The notes below the pieces were generated by a model that was given only the letters and a program-made list of their open reading frames with translations, did no database searches and was not told the origin of the DNA. From UBA5066 sp046331465 (GTDB lineage Bacteria > Acidobacteriota > Thermoanaerobaculia > UBA5066): a stretch of 64,000 bases of DNA. The first letter of the stretch is position 1; each line of letters starts with the position of its first letter. Shown here one piece after another: positions 7,455 to 15,486 of the stretch. The stretch is taken from assembly GCA_046331465.1 (NCBI GenBank), contig JAXLQV010000003.1, positions 992,001-1,056,000 of the forward strand, written 5' to 3'. The position numbers and the translations under genes are program-made.

Positions 7455-10262
7455 CTATTTCGCCCCGGCCCAGTCGCGCCCCGCGGCCGTGTCGACCGTG
7501 AGCGGGACCGCGAGCGAAGCGACGCCTTCCATCGTCTTCTTCGCGAGCGCGGCGACGCGCGGCGCGTCGGCGGCGTCGCACTCGAGGACGAGCTCGTCGT
7601 GGACCTGCAGGAGCATCTTCGCCGAGGGCGCCTCCGCGGCGAGGCGCCCGTCGAGGTCGACCATCGCCTTCTTGACCAGGTCGGCCGCCGACCCCTGGAA
7701 CGGCGCGTTCATCGCCATCCGCTCCGCGTTCGCCCGGACGGCGTGGTTGCGGTCCGCGATGCCGGGGATCGGCCGGAGCCGCCCGAAGATCGTCTCGGTC
7801 GCCCCCGTCTCGCGGGCCCTCGCGAGGATCCCGTCGAGGCAGGCGCGGATCGAGGGGAAGCGCTCGAAGTAGGCGGCGATGAACGACTTCGCTTCTCCCT
7901 GCGTGACGCCGAGCTGCCCGGCGAGGGCGAACGGGCCCATGCCGTAGAGGATCCCGAAGTTGATCGTCTTCGCCCCGCGCCGCTGGTCGGCCGAGACGAG
8001 GTCGGGGTGGATGCCGAAGATCTTCGCGGCGGTGGCCCGGTGGATGTCCTCGCCGCGCCGGAAGGTCTCGATGAGCGCGGCGTCGCCCGAGAGGTGGGCG
8101 AGGAGGCGGAGCTCGACCTGCGAGTAGTCGGCCGCGACGAGGAGGCGGCCGGGCGGCGCGACGAAGGCCCTCCGGATCGCCCGTCCCGCCTCGGTCCGCA
8201 CGGGGATGTTCTGCAGGTTCGGGTCGTTCGAGGAGAGGCGCCCCGTCGCCGCGACCGCCTGGTCGAAGCGGGTGTGGATGCGGCCGTCCCGCGCGACGTG
8301 CTTCGGGAGGGCGTCGACGTACGTCCCCTTCAGCTTCGAGAGCTCGCGCCACTCGAGGACGAGCTTCGGGAGCGGCCCGAAGCCGCGGACTGCGAGCTCC
8401 TCGAGGATGTCGGAGCCCGTCGCGTAGCTCTTCGTCTTCGCCGTCTTCCCGAGGACCGGGTACTTCAGCTTCTCGAAGAGGACCCGCCCGAGCTGCGGCG
8501 GAGAGCCGACGTTGAACGCCTCGCCGGCGGCCGAGTGGATCTCCTTCTCGAGGGCGGCGAGGCGCGCGCCGAGGTCGACGGAGAGGGCCGCGAGCGCCGC
8601 CGGGTCGACGGCGATCCCGGCCCCCTCCATCCGCGCGAGGACCGGGACGAGCGGCAGCTCGATCTCCTCGTAGACGCGGAGCGAGGCCGGACGGCCCGCG
8701 AGGCGCGGGAGGAGCGCCTCGCGCAGCTCGAGCGGGAGGAGCGCGCGCGGGGCGAGGTAGGCGAGGCCCGCTTCCGTCGCGAGCTCGGCGGAGGTCTCGA
8801 AGGCGTCGCTCCCGGCGACGTCCTTCGGCGAGGGGACCACCGCCGGGTCGCGCCCGAGGAGGGCGCGGGCGTCGGCGGCGAGGTCGTGCGCCCAGAGGCC
8901 CGGGCCGTCGACATAGGCTGCGAGCATCGCGTCGAAGGCGCGCGCCGGGGGCTCGATCCCGAGCGCGGCCGCCGCGAGGTGGAGGCGCTTGCTCTCGTGG
9001 GCGACGACCTCGAGCCCGTGGTGGGCGAGGAGGCGCGCGAGGAACGCGCGCCCCGCCTCCGCCCCCTCGCCCGCGAGCGGGGCGGCGAGGCACGGCCCGC
9101 CCGGGACCGCTGCGGCGAGCGCGATCGGCTCGGGCGGGAAGGGGCGCCCCGGCGCGCACTCGACGTGGAGGCCGACGCGTCCGGCCGCGACCGCTTTCGC
9201 GAGGAAGGCGTCGAGGCGGGCGGGGGCGGTCTCCCAGGCGGGAAGGAGCCCGGGCGCGGACGCGCCCCCGGTGCCGTCTCCCGGCCGCACCGGTTCCACG
9301 GCCTCGTCGAAGAGCGGGCCGGCCTCCGTCTCCCGCGCGGCCGGCGTCGCCGCGGCCGGCGGTGCGGCGAGCCCCGCGGCGTCGAGCAGCTCCTTCTTCA
9401 GGCGCGAGAAGCCGAGCTCCCCGTAGAAGGCCGCGAGCGCGCCGATGCGCTCGGCGTCCTGCGGGGGGAGGCCGAAGGTCGTCACGAGGCTCTCCGCGCT
9501 CTCCCCCCCGGGAACGGGCGCGTCGCGCCGGACCGTCGCGAGCTCGCGCGAGCGGAACGCCTCGCCCTTCCCCGCCTCGAGCGCCTCGCGCTTCTTCCCC
9601 TTCAGCGCGTCGAGGTTCGCGTAGATCCCCTCGAGCGGCCCGAACGAGGCGACGAGCTCCTTCGCCCCCTTCTCGCCGATTCCCTTCACGCCCGGGATGT
9701 TGTCGGACGCGTCGCCCATCAGGCCGAGGACGTCGGTGACGCGCTCGGGGGGAGCGCCGAAGAGCTCCGCGACCCCCGCGGCGTCGAGGAGCTTCTCGTG
9801 GACCGGGTGCCAGACGGCAACCTCGTCGCCGCGGACGAGCTGGAAGAGGTCCTTGTCGGCCGAGACGACCTCGACCTTCAGGCCCGCCCGGGCTCCCTTC
9901 TCGGCGAGCGTCCCGATCAGGTCGTCCGCCTCGAAGCCCGGCTCCTCGACGACCGCGAGCCCCATCGCGCGGCAGAGCGCCTTCACGTCCGCCACCTGCG
10001 GGACGAGGTCGTCCGGCATCGCCGAGCGCGTCGCCTTGTAGCTCGGGTCCATCTCGTGCCGGAACGTCTTCTCGGGGCGGTCGAAGCAGACGGCGACCGC
10101 GTCGGGCTTCCGCTGCTGGAGGAGCTTCCTCAGCATCGTCGCGAAGCCGTAGGTCGCGTTCGTCGGGCGGCCGTCGGGCGCCGTGAGCGGGCGGATCGCG
10201 TGGAAGGCGCGGTAGAGGTAGCCCGAGGCGTCGAGGAGCGCCAGCGTCTTCGGATCCGGCAT
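7455..10262 (-). CDS. polA: DNA polymerase I, proofreading domain apparently inactive
   Basis: A 935-residue family A polymerase in three parts. Residues 1-300 are the 5'-nuclease with the FEADDLIGTLA and GDASDNIPGVKGIG elements. The middle occupies the place of the 3'-5' exonuclease, and the C-terminal half is the polymerase with motif A (DYSQVELRLLAHLSGD), motif B (RRGAKTINFGILYGMG) and motif C (QVHDELVLE). The exonuclease acidic residues are missing: the expected Asp-x-Glu reads HVE at 366-368, and the later Asp positions are not conserved either, as in Taq polymerase. It acts in repair and lagging-strand processing. The gene is monocistronic and divergent from the PHP gene; TAGACT lies 6 bases before the ATG. 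Confidence 0.97.
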   Translation of the reverse strand: MPDPKTLALLDASGYLYRAFHAIRPLTAPDGRPTNATYGFATMLRKLLQQRKPDAVAVCFDRPEKTFRHEMDPSYKATRSAMPDDLVPQVADVKALCRAMGLAVVEEPGFEADDLIGTLAEKGARAGLKVEVVSADKDLFQLVRGDEVAVWHPVHEKLLDAAGVAELFGAPPERVTDVLGLMGDASDNIPGVKGIGEKGAKELVASFGPLEGIYANLDALKGKKREALEAGKGEAFRSRELATVRRDAPVPGGESAESLVTTFGLPPQDAERIGALAAFYGELGFSRLKKELLDAAGLAAPPAAATPAARETEAGPLFDEAVEPVRPGDGTGGASAPGLLPAWETAPARLDAFLAKAVAAGRVGLHVECAPGRPFPPEPIALAAAVPGGPCLAAPLAGEGAEAGRAFLARLLAHHGLEVVAHESKRLHLAAAALGIEPPARAFDAMLAAYVDGPGLWAHDLAADARALLGRDPAVVPSPKDVAGSDAFETSAELATEAGLAYLAPRALLPLELREALLPRLAGRPASLRVYEEIELPLVPVLARMEGAGIAVDPAALAALSVDLGARLAALEKEIHSAAGEAFNVGSPPQLGRVLFEKLKYPVLGKTAKTKSYATGSDILEELAVRGFGPLPKLVLEWRELSKLKGTYVDALPKHVARDGRIHTRFDQAVAATGRLSSNDPNLQNIPVRTEAGRAIRRAFVAPPGRLLVAADYSQVELRLLAHLSGDAALIETFRRGEDIHRATAAKIFGIHPDLVSADQRRGAKTINFGILYGMGPFALAGQLGVTQGEAKSFIAAYFERFPSIRACLDGILARARETGATETIFGRLRPIPGIADRNHAVRANAERMAMNAPFQGSAADLVKKAMVDLDGRLAAEAPSAKMLLQVHDELVLECDAADAPRVAALAKKTMEGVASLAVPLTVDTAAGRDWAGAK

Positions 10263-10268
10263 GGCCGG

Positions 10269-10274
10269 AGTCTA
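10269..10274 (-). promoter_or_regulatory. -10-like TAGACT before polA
   Basis: TAGACT, the same hexamer as in the strong rpsU promoter, ends 6 bases before the polA ATG. No ribosome site separates them, so a leaderless polA transcript is plausible. Confidence 0.4.
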
Positions 10275-10313
10275 TCGGGAGCCGCCGACCGTAAGATCGG
10301 GCGAGGCCCGGCC

Positions 10314-11411
10314 GTGTCTTCGCTCCCGATTCCCCCCGCCCCGCCCGTCACGAACGCCCGCGTGGCCTCGGCGCTCCTCGCGCTCGCGGACGCCGAGCCC
10401 CCCGGCGCCCGCCCCGCGACCGAGTACCGCTCGGCCGCGGCGACGCTCCGCCAGCTTCCCGAGGAGCTGCACGGGCGGAGGATCCACCTCGGGAGCCTCC
10501 CGCACGTCTCGCCCCGGGCTGCCGACGCCATCGCCTCGTTCCTCTCCTGCGGCTCCGACGAGTCGGTCGGCGACCGCCTCTCGGCCCTCCTCGACCGGGA
10601 CGACCCGGCGGGGGAGCGCAAGCGCGAGTTCCTCTCCCGCGCCGACGTCGACCGGATCCTCGCCGCGCCCGACGGCGTCTCCGTCGCCGACCTGCGGGGC
10701 GACATCCACCTCCACACGGACCGCTCCGACGGGAAGGTCCCGCTCGCCGACCTCCACCGCGCGCTCGCCTCGCGCGGCGACCGCTACGCCCTCCTGACGG
10801 ACCACGCCCGCGACTGCGCCGTCGCGGGCGGCCTCCACGCGGGCGACTTCGCCGTCCAGCGGCGCGAGCTCGACCGGCTGAACGCGCGGACCGGCGACGA
10901 GTTCGCGATGCTCCTCGGCGCCGAGGCGAACATCGCCGAGGACGGGACGATCGACGTCACGCCGGCGGGCGTGCCGGTCCTCGACGCCGTCGTCGCCTCG
11001 ATCCACACCGACCTCCGCTCGGCGAAGGACCAGACGGCCCGCCTCGTGCGCGCCGTCGAGACGCCGGGCGTCGCCGTCCTCGGCCACCCGAAGGGGCGCC
11101 TCTACAACATGAGGACGGGCGTGCGGGCGAGCTGGGACCGGGTCTTCGCGGCGGCGGCCGAGCGGGGCGTCGCCGTCGAGATCAACGGCTGCCCCGAGCG
11201 GCAGGACCTGCCGCCGTCCCTCGCGCGGACGGCGCTCGCCGCGGGCTGCCTCTTCGCCCTCTCGAGCGACGCCCACGCGCACCGACACCTCGACTTCCAG
11301 CGCTTCTCCCTCGCCATCGCGCGCCTCGCCGGCATCCCGGCCGGGAGGATCGTGAACACCTGGCCGAGGGACCGCTTCGAGGAGTGGCTCGAGGAGCGGC
11401 GCGCGGGCTGA
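10314..11411 (+). CDS. PHP-domain phosphoesterase with PolX-like N-terminal domain
   Basis: The first 100 residues of this 365-residue protein are helical and resemble the helix-hairpin-helix front end of family X polymerases (residues about 10-90). Residues 120-365 form a PHP metal-dependent phosphoesterase: DIHLHTDRSDG, TDHA, GAEANI, HPKGRLYNMR and SSDAHAH provide the metal ligands. This is the layout of bacterial PolX with the nucleotidyltransferase palm removed. It may act as a 3'-phosphatase, AP endonuclease or exonuclease in repair, fitting its position opposite polA. The GTG at 10314 is the farthest upstream start before the divergent promoter; a TAAGAT hexamer lies 16 bases before it. 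Confidence 0.75.
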   Translation: MSSLPIPPAPPVTNARVASALLALADAEPPGARPATEYRSAAATLRQLPEELHGRRIHLGSLPHVSPRAADAIASFLSCGSDESVGDRLSALLDRDDPAGERKREFLSRADVDRILAAPDGVSVADLRGDIHLHTDRSDGKVPLADLHRALASRGDRYALLTDHARDCAVAGGLHAGDFAVQRRELDRLNARTGDEFAMLLGAEANIAEDGTIDVTPAGVPVLDAVVASIHTDLRSAKDQTARLVRAVETPGVAVLGHPKGRLYNMRTGVRASWDRVFAAAAERGVAVEINGCPERQDLPPSLARTALAAGCLFALSSDAHAHRHLDFQRFSLAIARLAGIPAGRIVNTWPRDRFEEWLEERRAG

Positions 11412-11417
11412 GGCGAC

Positions 11418-12056
11418 CTACGCGGTCAGCTCCTTCGCTTTCGCGAGCGCGCGGACCTTCTTCATCGCCTCTTCCGACCGCGCCGCGGCCTGCGCGGCGT
11501 CGCCCCGGAAGCCCTCGGCGAGCCCCGGGTCGGGGACGCCGCCCAGGTTGATCCTCACGTTCGCGAGCGCCCCCTCGACCGCCGAGGAGAGGAGGAGCGC
11601 CGCGACGAAGGCGTCGGAGGCGCAGTTCGGGTTCCCCTTCTCGAGGACGACGGGCGCCTTCGCGATCGCCTCCGTGGAGAAGAAGGCCGTCTGCATCGGG
11701 ACCGTCGTCGCGAGGATCGTCGCGTCGTCGATCGCCTTCTTCCGCGCCGCCTTCTCCTCGGGGCTCTCCTTCGGGAGCTTCCGCGCCGCGACGATCGCGT
11801 CGTAGGCGCGCGTGTCCTCGTCGACGAGGCCGAGGAGCGTCTCGCGGTGCCCGTCCATCGCGGAGGCGATCCGCTCGAGCTCCTCCCAGGCGTCGCGGTA
11901 CTTCTCCTTGCCGAGCGTCAGCCGGCAGACCATGCCGAGGAGGGCGGCGCCCATCGCGCCGGCCGCGGCGGCCGCGGAGCCGCCGCCCGGGGCGGGGGCG
12001 TCCGAGGCGAGGGCGGCGCTGAAGTCGCGGACGGCGAGGGAGACGAGGTCGGTCAC
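11418..12056 (-). CDS. Formiminotetrahydrofolate cyclodeaminase-family protein
   Basis: The 212-residue helical protein carries the hallmark APGGGSAAAAAGAMGAALLGMV near residues 21-42 and matches the free-standing cyclodeaminase/methenyl-THF cyclohydrolase family in length. Cyclodeaminase releases ammonia from 5-formimino-THF, the product of the last step of one histidine degradation route. That fits its place 58 bases after hutI. The GTG at 12056 has a textbook AGGAGG ribosome site 6 bases upstream; an in-frame extension of 15 codons lacks one. No formiminotransferase or other hut gene is visible, so a cyclohydrolase role is also possible. It ends 6 bases from the oppositely oriented PHP gene. 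Confidence 0.82.
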   Translation of the reverse strand: MTDLVSLAVRDFSAALASDAPAPGGGSAAAAAGAMGAALLGMVCRLTLGKEKYRDAWEELERIASAMDGHRETLLGLVDEDTRAYDAIVAARKLPKESPEEKAARKKAIDDATILATTVPMQTAFFSTEAIAKAPVVLEKGNPNCASDAFVAALLLSSAVEGALANVRINLGGVPDPGLAEGFRGDAAQAAARSEEAMKKVRALAKAKELTA

Positions 12057-12114
12057 GGGATCCTCCTGGTTCTTTCTCGGGGCTCGCGCCCCTCCGGTCA
12101 TCGGCGCGGACCGG

Positions 12115-13398
12115 TCAGACGGGCACGCGGCGGCCGTCGCGGACGACCGGGACGCCGGCCACGACGACGTCGGTCACCGGGTTGACGCCGTAGTGGTAGA
12201 CGAGGTGCTCGATGTTCGGCCCGTCGACGAGGACGACGTCGGCCGCCTTGCCGGGCTCGAGGGAGCCGCGCCGCGCCGCCTCGCCGATCGAGGCCGCGGC
12301 GTTCAGCGTCATCGCGACGAGCGTCTCCTCGACCGTGAGCCCCATCCCGATCGCCGCGAAGAAGGCGACGGCGGGGAGCGACTCGGTGTACGAGGAGCCG
12401 GGATTGCAGTCGGTGCCGAGCGCGACGGCGACGCCGGCCGAGACCATCTCGCGCGCCGGCGCGTAGCGGTTCATCCGGAGGAAGACCGACGTCCCCGGGA
12501 GGAGCGTCGCCACGACTCCGGCCTTCGCCATCGCGTGGATGCCGTCGGGCTGGGCGAAGAGGAGGTGGTCGGCCGAGAGCGCGCCCACCTCGGCCGCGAG
12601 GCGCGCCCCGCCGAGGGGCGTCAGCTCGTCGGCGTGGAGCCGCGGGACGAGGCCGCAGGCCTTCCCCGCGAGGAGGATCCGGCGCGACTCCTCGAGGCCG
12701 AAGACGCCGTGCTCGCAGAAAACGTCGACGAAGCGCGCGCCGTCGGCCGCCAGGGCCGGGAGGATCTCGTCGCAGCACTCGGCGACGTAGCGCGCCTTCT
12801 GCGCTTCCGAGCCGCGCCGCTCGAGCGGGACCTCGTGCCCCGGCAGCGCCGTCGCGACGACGGCGACCGGGTGCCCCCCCGCGGCGGACTTCAGCGCGGC
12901 GAGCTGCTTCTTCTCGTTCGCGAGGTCGAGGCCGTAGCCCGTCTTCGCCTCGCAGCAGGTCGTCCCGTGGAGGAGCATCCGGTCGAGCCGCTCGCGCGTG
13001 GCGGCCGCGAGCTCCTCGACCGTGGCCCGCCGCGTCGCCGAGACGGTCGACACGATTCCGCCGCCGGCGGCGGCGATCTCGGCGTAGGTCTTCCCCTTCA
13101 GGCGCTCGTTGAACTCGCTCTCGCGGTAGCCCGCCCAGGGGATGTGCGTGTGCGGGTCGACGAAGCCCGGGAGGGCCGTCTTCCCGCGCCCGTCGACGAC
13201 GACGTCGCCCGGCTGCGGCGCCTCGCCGTGGTCGCGGACGAAGTCGGCGTCGCTCCCGACCCAGGTGAGGAGCCCGTCCTCGGCGACGAGGGCGGCCCCT
13301 TCGACGCGGGAGATCCGTCCCTGGTCGGCGCCGGTCCGCGCGGCGCCCCCGAGGGGCGTGGCGAGCTGGGAGAGGTTGCGGACGACGAGGCGGCTCAG
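12115..13398 (-). CDS. hutI: Imidazolonepropionase, probable CTG start
   Basis: A 427-residue amidohydrolase that hydrolyses imidazolonepropionate to formiminoglutamate in histidine degradation. The metal site is clear: VDPHTHIPWAGY (HxH), HADELTPLGG, and GTDCNPG with the catalytic Asp. No ATG, GTG or TTG is in frame before a GTG at 13053, which would remove the HTH metal ligands. The best start is CTG at 13398: it overlaps the divIVA stop as CTGA, follows a GGAAGGAGGGGGAGG ribosome site by 4 bases, and gives the usual length, with an N terminus VVRNLSQLATPLG as in other HutI proteins. The family is certain; the start codon is inferred. Confidence 0.93.
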   Translation of the reverse strand: MSRLVVRNLSQLATPLGGAARTGADQGRISRVEGAALVAEDGLLTWVGSDADFVRDHGEAPQPGDVVVDGRGKTALPGFVDPHTHIPWAGYRESEFNERLKGKTYAEIAAAGGGIVSTVSATRRATVEELAAATRERLDRMLLHGTTCCEAKTGYGLDLANEKKQLAALKSAAGGHPVAVVATALPGHEVPLERRGSEAQKARYVAECCDEILPALAADGARFVDVFCEHGVFGLEESRRILLAGKACGLVPRLHADELTPLGGARLAAEVGALSADHLLFAQPDGIHAMAKAGVVATLLPGTSVFLRMNRYAPAREMVSAGVAVALGTDCNPGSSYTESLPAVAFFAAIGMGLTVEETLVAMTLNAAASIGEAARRGSLEPGKAADVVLVDGPNIEHLVYHYGVNPVTDVVVAGVPVVRDGRRVPV

Positions 13399-13919
13399 GG
13401 GGCCTCCCCCTCCTTCCGCTTCGGGCGGATCACCGAGACGGAGCTGTCGAGGTCCTCCTCCTCCTTGTCGAAGTTCAGGACCTGCTGGAACATGTCGAGC
13501 ATCCCCTGGAGCTTCAGGTGGAAGTTCTTCCGTTCCACCCGCAGCTCGCGGATCCGCTTCTCCTTCTCGGCCGTCTTCTCGAGCGCCTGCTGGACGAGCC
13601 GGTCGGCGTGGCGGTTCGCGTCGGCGAGGATCCGGTCCGCCTCCCGCTCGGAGTCGAGGCGGAGCGACTCGGCGCTCCGCTGCGCCATGAGGAGCGTCTC
13701 CTTGAGCGTCGCCTCCGACTCGCGGTGCCGGGCGACCTCTTCCTTCAGGCGGTCGTTCTCGCGCTCGAGCTCGTCGAGGGTCCGCATCAGCTCCTCGAGG
13801 TCGTCGGCGACGAGGTCGAAGTACTGCGTCACCTCGTTCCGGTCGAGCCCGCGGAACCGGAGGGGGAACGTCCGCTTGCGGATGTCCAGGGGGGTGATGC
13901 TGGGTCTCATCGCATTCAT
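13395..13919 (-). CDS. divIVA: DivIVA-family coiled-coil protein
   Basis: The 174-residue protein has the DivIVA N-terminal membrane-curvature domain (TPLDIRKRTFPLRFRGLDRNE, VTQYFDLVADDLEEL) followed by one long coiled coil rich in Glu, Arg and Leu, then a short tail. Such proteins mark the division site or poles and recruit partners. A second ATG at 13910 is possible; 13919 is preferred because AAAGGG sits 6 bases before it. The gene overlaps hutI by 4 bases and follows yggS and a rhomboid gene, a faint echo of the yggS-divIVA cluster in Gram-positives. Coupling to hutI is unexpected functionally. Confidence 0.88.
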   Translation of the reverse strand: MNAMRPSITPLDIRKRTFPLRFRGLDRNEVTQYFDLVADDLEELMRTLDELERENDRLKEEVARHRESEATLKETLLMAQRSAESLRLDSEREADRILADANRHADRLVQQALEKTAEKEKRIRELRVERKNFHLKLQGMLDMFQQVLNFDKEEEDLDSSVSVIRPKRKEGEAP

Positions 13920-13957
13920 TCTAGACCCTTTGCGGCCAGCGCTTCCCTCGTGACCCC

Positions 13958-14054
13958 ACCCCTCGCCCCATTGAACCCACCCCTCGCCCCCCACCCACCA
14001 CCCTCCGGAGCGCGCGCCTTCGGCGCGAGCTGCTCTTGAAGATGGGCGAGGGGT
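13958..14054. repeat. Two direct copies and one inverted copy of an 11-base motif, with a central hairpin
   Basis: ACCCCTCGCCC occurs at 13958-13968 and 13979-13989, and its exact reverse complement at 14044-14054. Between them CGCGCC/GGCGCG (14013-14018 with 14022-14027) forms a perfect 6-bp stem with a TTC loop. The outer arms could close a long stem, so this gap between the rhomboid gene and divIVA may hold a terminator, a REP-like element or a binding site. No T-run follows on either strand. Confidence 0.6.
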
Positions 14055-14081
14055 GAGAGTGTTCGGCAGGAACGCGCAGGC

Positions 14082-14804
14082 TTAGTGAACCCGGCCGCTG
14101 CGGTCTTCGACGACGGTGAAGCGGCGCCTCCGGAACGGATTCCAGCGGCGGCGGAACGGCCGGACGCTCCCGCCGCCGCCGCGGTGGATCGACCGGACGA
14201 AGAGCCACGCGACCGGGAGGCCGCCGAGGAGGAAGACGAGCTGCGCGAGCGACCGCGACGACTCGAGCTCGCCGAAGACGACGAGGACGAGGGCGAGGAG
14301 GGCGAAGCCCTTCCGCGTCATCGGGAGGAGCCCGAAGAGGTTCGCGGGGAGGCCCGGCCCGAGGAGGGCCCACGCCACGATCATCGCGGTGAGGAGACCC
14401 GAGAGTCCGGCCCCCGCCATGGCTCCCGCGCGAGGGAAGAGGAGCGCGACGGCGCAGCCGAGGAGCGCCGAGCCGACGACCGAGCAGAGGACGAAGAGCC
14501 CGAAGCGGCGGGAGCCGAACGTCACCTCGAGCTCCCACCCGAACATCCAGAGGATGAGGAGCCCGAAGAGAGCGTTGAAGATCCCGAGGACGACGAGCGG
14601 GTAGGTGACGAGCCGCCAGAGCTCGAGCGCCGGCCAGACCCGTTCCGGGAAGAGCGTCAGGAGGAGCATCGGCGCGAGGCGGAGGACGCCGGCGAGATAG
14701 CCCGCCGCCGCCAGGACGAGGAGCGCGCGGGTCACGTTCGGGAGGCGCGACCAGCCCGGGGGCCCCGCGAAGACGACGCGCCGCTCCGGCGTGTTCCAGC
14801 TCAT
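14082..14804 (-). CDS. Rhomboid-family membrane protein without the catalytic histidine
   Basis: A 240-residue protein with about six membrane helices and clear rhomboid features: ELWRLVTYPL (the WR motif), FNALFGLLILWMFGWELE, FGSRRF, and GLSG with a serine at position 135. The His that completes the Ser-His dyad, expected in an AHLGG-like motif in the last helix, is replaced (VFLLGGLPVAW, Leu near 192). It is therefore probably a pseudoprotease, or a rhomboid whose dyad uses another residue. The C-terminal tail is strongly basic (RPFRRRWNPFRRRR). A TACGCT hexamer lies 7 bases before the ATG. It follows yggS by 19 bases on the same strand. Confidence 0.72.
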   Translation of the reverse strand: MSWNTPERRVVFAGPPGWSRLPNVTRALLVLAAAGYLAGVLRLAPMLLLTLFPERVWPALELWRLVTYPLVVLGIFNALFGLLILWMFGWELEVTFGSRRFGLFVLCSVVGSALLGCAVALLFPRAGAMAGAGLSGLLTAMIVAWALLGPGLPANLFGLLPMTRKGFALLALVLVVFGELESSRSLAQLVFLLGGLPVAWLFVRSIHRGGGGSVRPFRRRWNPFRRRRFTVVEDRSGRVH

Positions 14805-14811
14805 CGCCGCG

Positions 14812-14817
14812 AGCGTA
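14812..14817 (-). promoter_or_regulatory. -10-like TACGCT in a GCTACnCTCGCGGC context
   Basis: The sequence GCTACGCTCGCGGC directly precedes the rhomboid ATG. Near-identical sequences occur before the genes at 54601 and 56128. The 7-base spacing to the start codon suggests a leaderless transcript. Confidence 0.4.
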
Positions 14818-14823
14818 GCAGGG

Positions 14824-15486
14824 TCAGGAGCGGCGGCCGAAGAGGGCCGTGCCGACGCGGACGACGGTCGCCCCCTCCTCGATCGCGGCCTCGAAGTCGT
14901 CGCTCATCCCCATCGAGAGGCCGGGGAGACCGAGGCTCGCGGCGAGGCTCCTGAGCGCGACGAAGTGCGGGCGCGTGTCGCCCGGCGGGGGAATCGCCAT
15001 GAGACCCCGGAGGTCGAGCTCCGGCAGGGCGCGGACGGCCTCGACGAGGGCGGGCGCGCCGGCCGGCGTCGCCCCCGCCTTCGTCTCCTCGCCCCCCGTG
15101 TTCACCTCGACGTAGACGGCGAGGCGCCGCCCCTCGTTCGCCGCGGCCCGCGCGAGGCGCCGGGCGATGTCGGCGGAGTCGAGGGCATGGACGACGTCGG
15201 CGAGGCGGGCCGCCTTGTTCGCCTTGTTCGACTGGATCGGCCCTATCAGGTGCCTCACGGCGTCGGCCGGCAGGTGCGGGAACTTCGCCTCGGCCTCCTG
15301 GACGCGGTTCTCGCCGAAGTGGCGGAGCCCCGCCTCGTACGCCGCGAGGACGTCCTCCAGGGGCTTCGTCTTCGTGACGGCGACGAGCGTCACCGAGGCC
15401 GGGTCGCGCCCTGCGCGCCGCGCCGCGGCGTCGATCCGCGCGCCGATCGCGGCGAGGTTCGCGGCGATCTCGGCGGCGCGGCTCAC
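14824..15486 (-). CDS. yggS: YggS/PROSC-family PLP homeostasis protein
   Basis: A 220-residue fold-type III PLP protein. VTLVAVTKTKP carries the PLP lysine, GENRVQEAEAKF and HLIGPIQSNK are family signatures, and GLSMGMSDDFEAAIEEG with VRVGTALFG ends the chain. Members bind PLP, have no known enzyme activity, and keep vitamin B6 and amino-acid pools in balance. The GTG at 15486 overlaps the RNase H stop (GTGA). It sits between RNase H and the rhomboid gene in one unit. Confidence 0.95.
   Translation of the reverse strand: MSRAAEIAANLAAIGARIDAAARRAGRDPASVTLVAVTKTKPLEDVLAAYEAGLRHFGENRVQEAEAKFPHLPADAVRHLIGPIQSNKANKAARLADVVHALDSADIARRLARAAANEGRRLAVYVEVNTGGEETKAGATPAGAPALVEAVRALPELDLRGLMAIPPPGDTRPHFVALRSLAASLGLPGLSMGMSDDFEAAIEEGATVVRVGTALFGRRS

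Noticed and set aside
7599..11411. A 1270-codon plus-strand reading frame running through polA
   Set aside because: Only its last third, from GTG 10314, is a real gene. The rest is antisense to polA, whose motifs are complete, and has the Arg/Glu-rich composition typical of shadow frames in GC-rich DNA.
12115..13053. GTG 13053 as the start of hutI
   Set aside because: It would remove 115 residues, including the HTH metal ligands present in every imidazolonepropionase.
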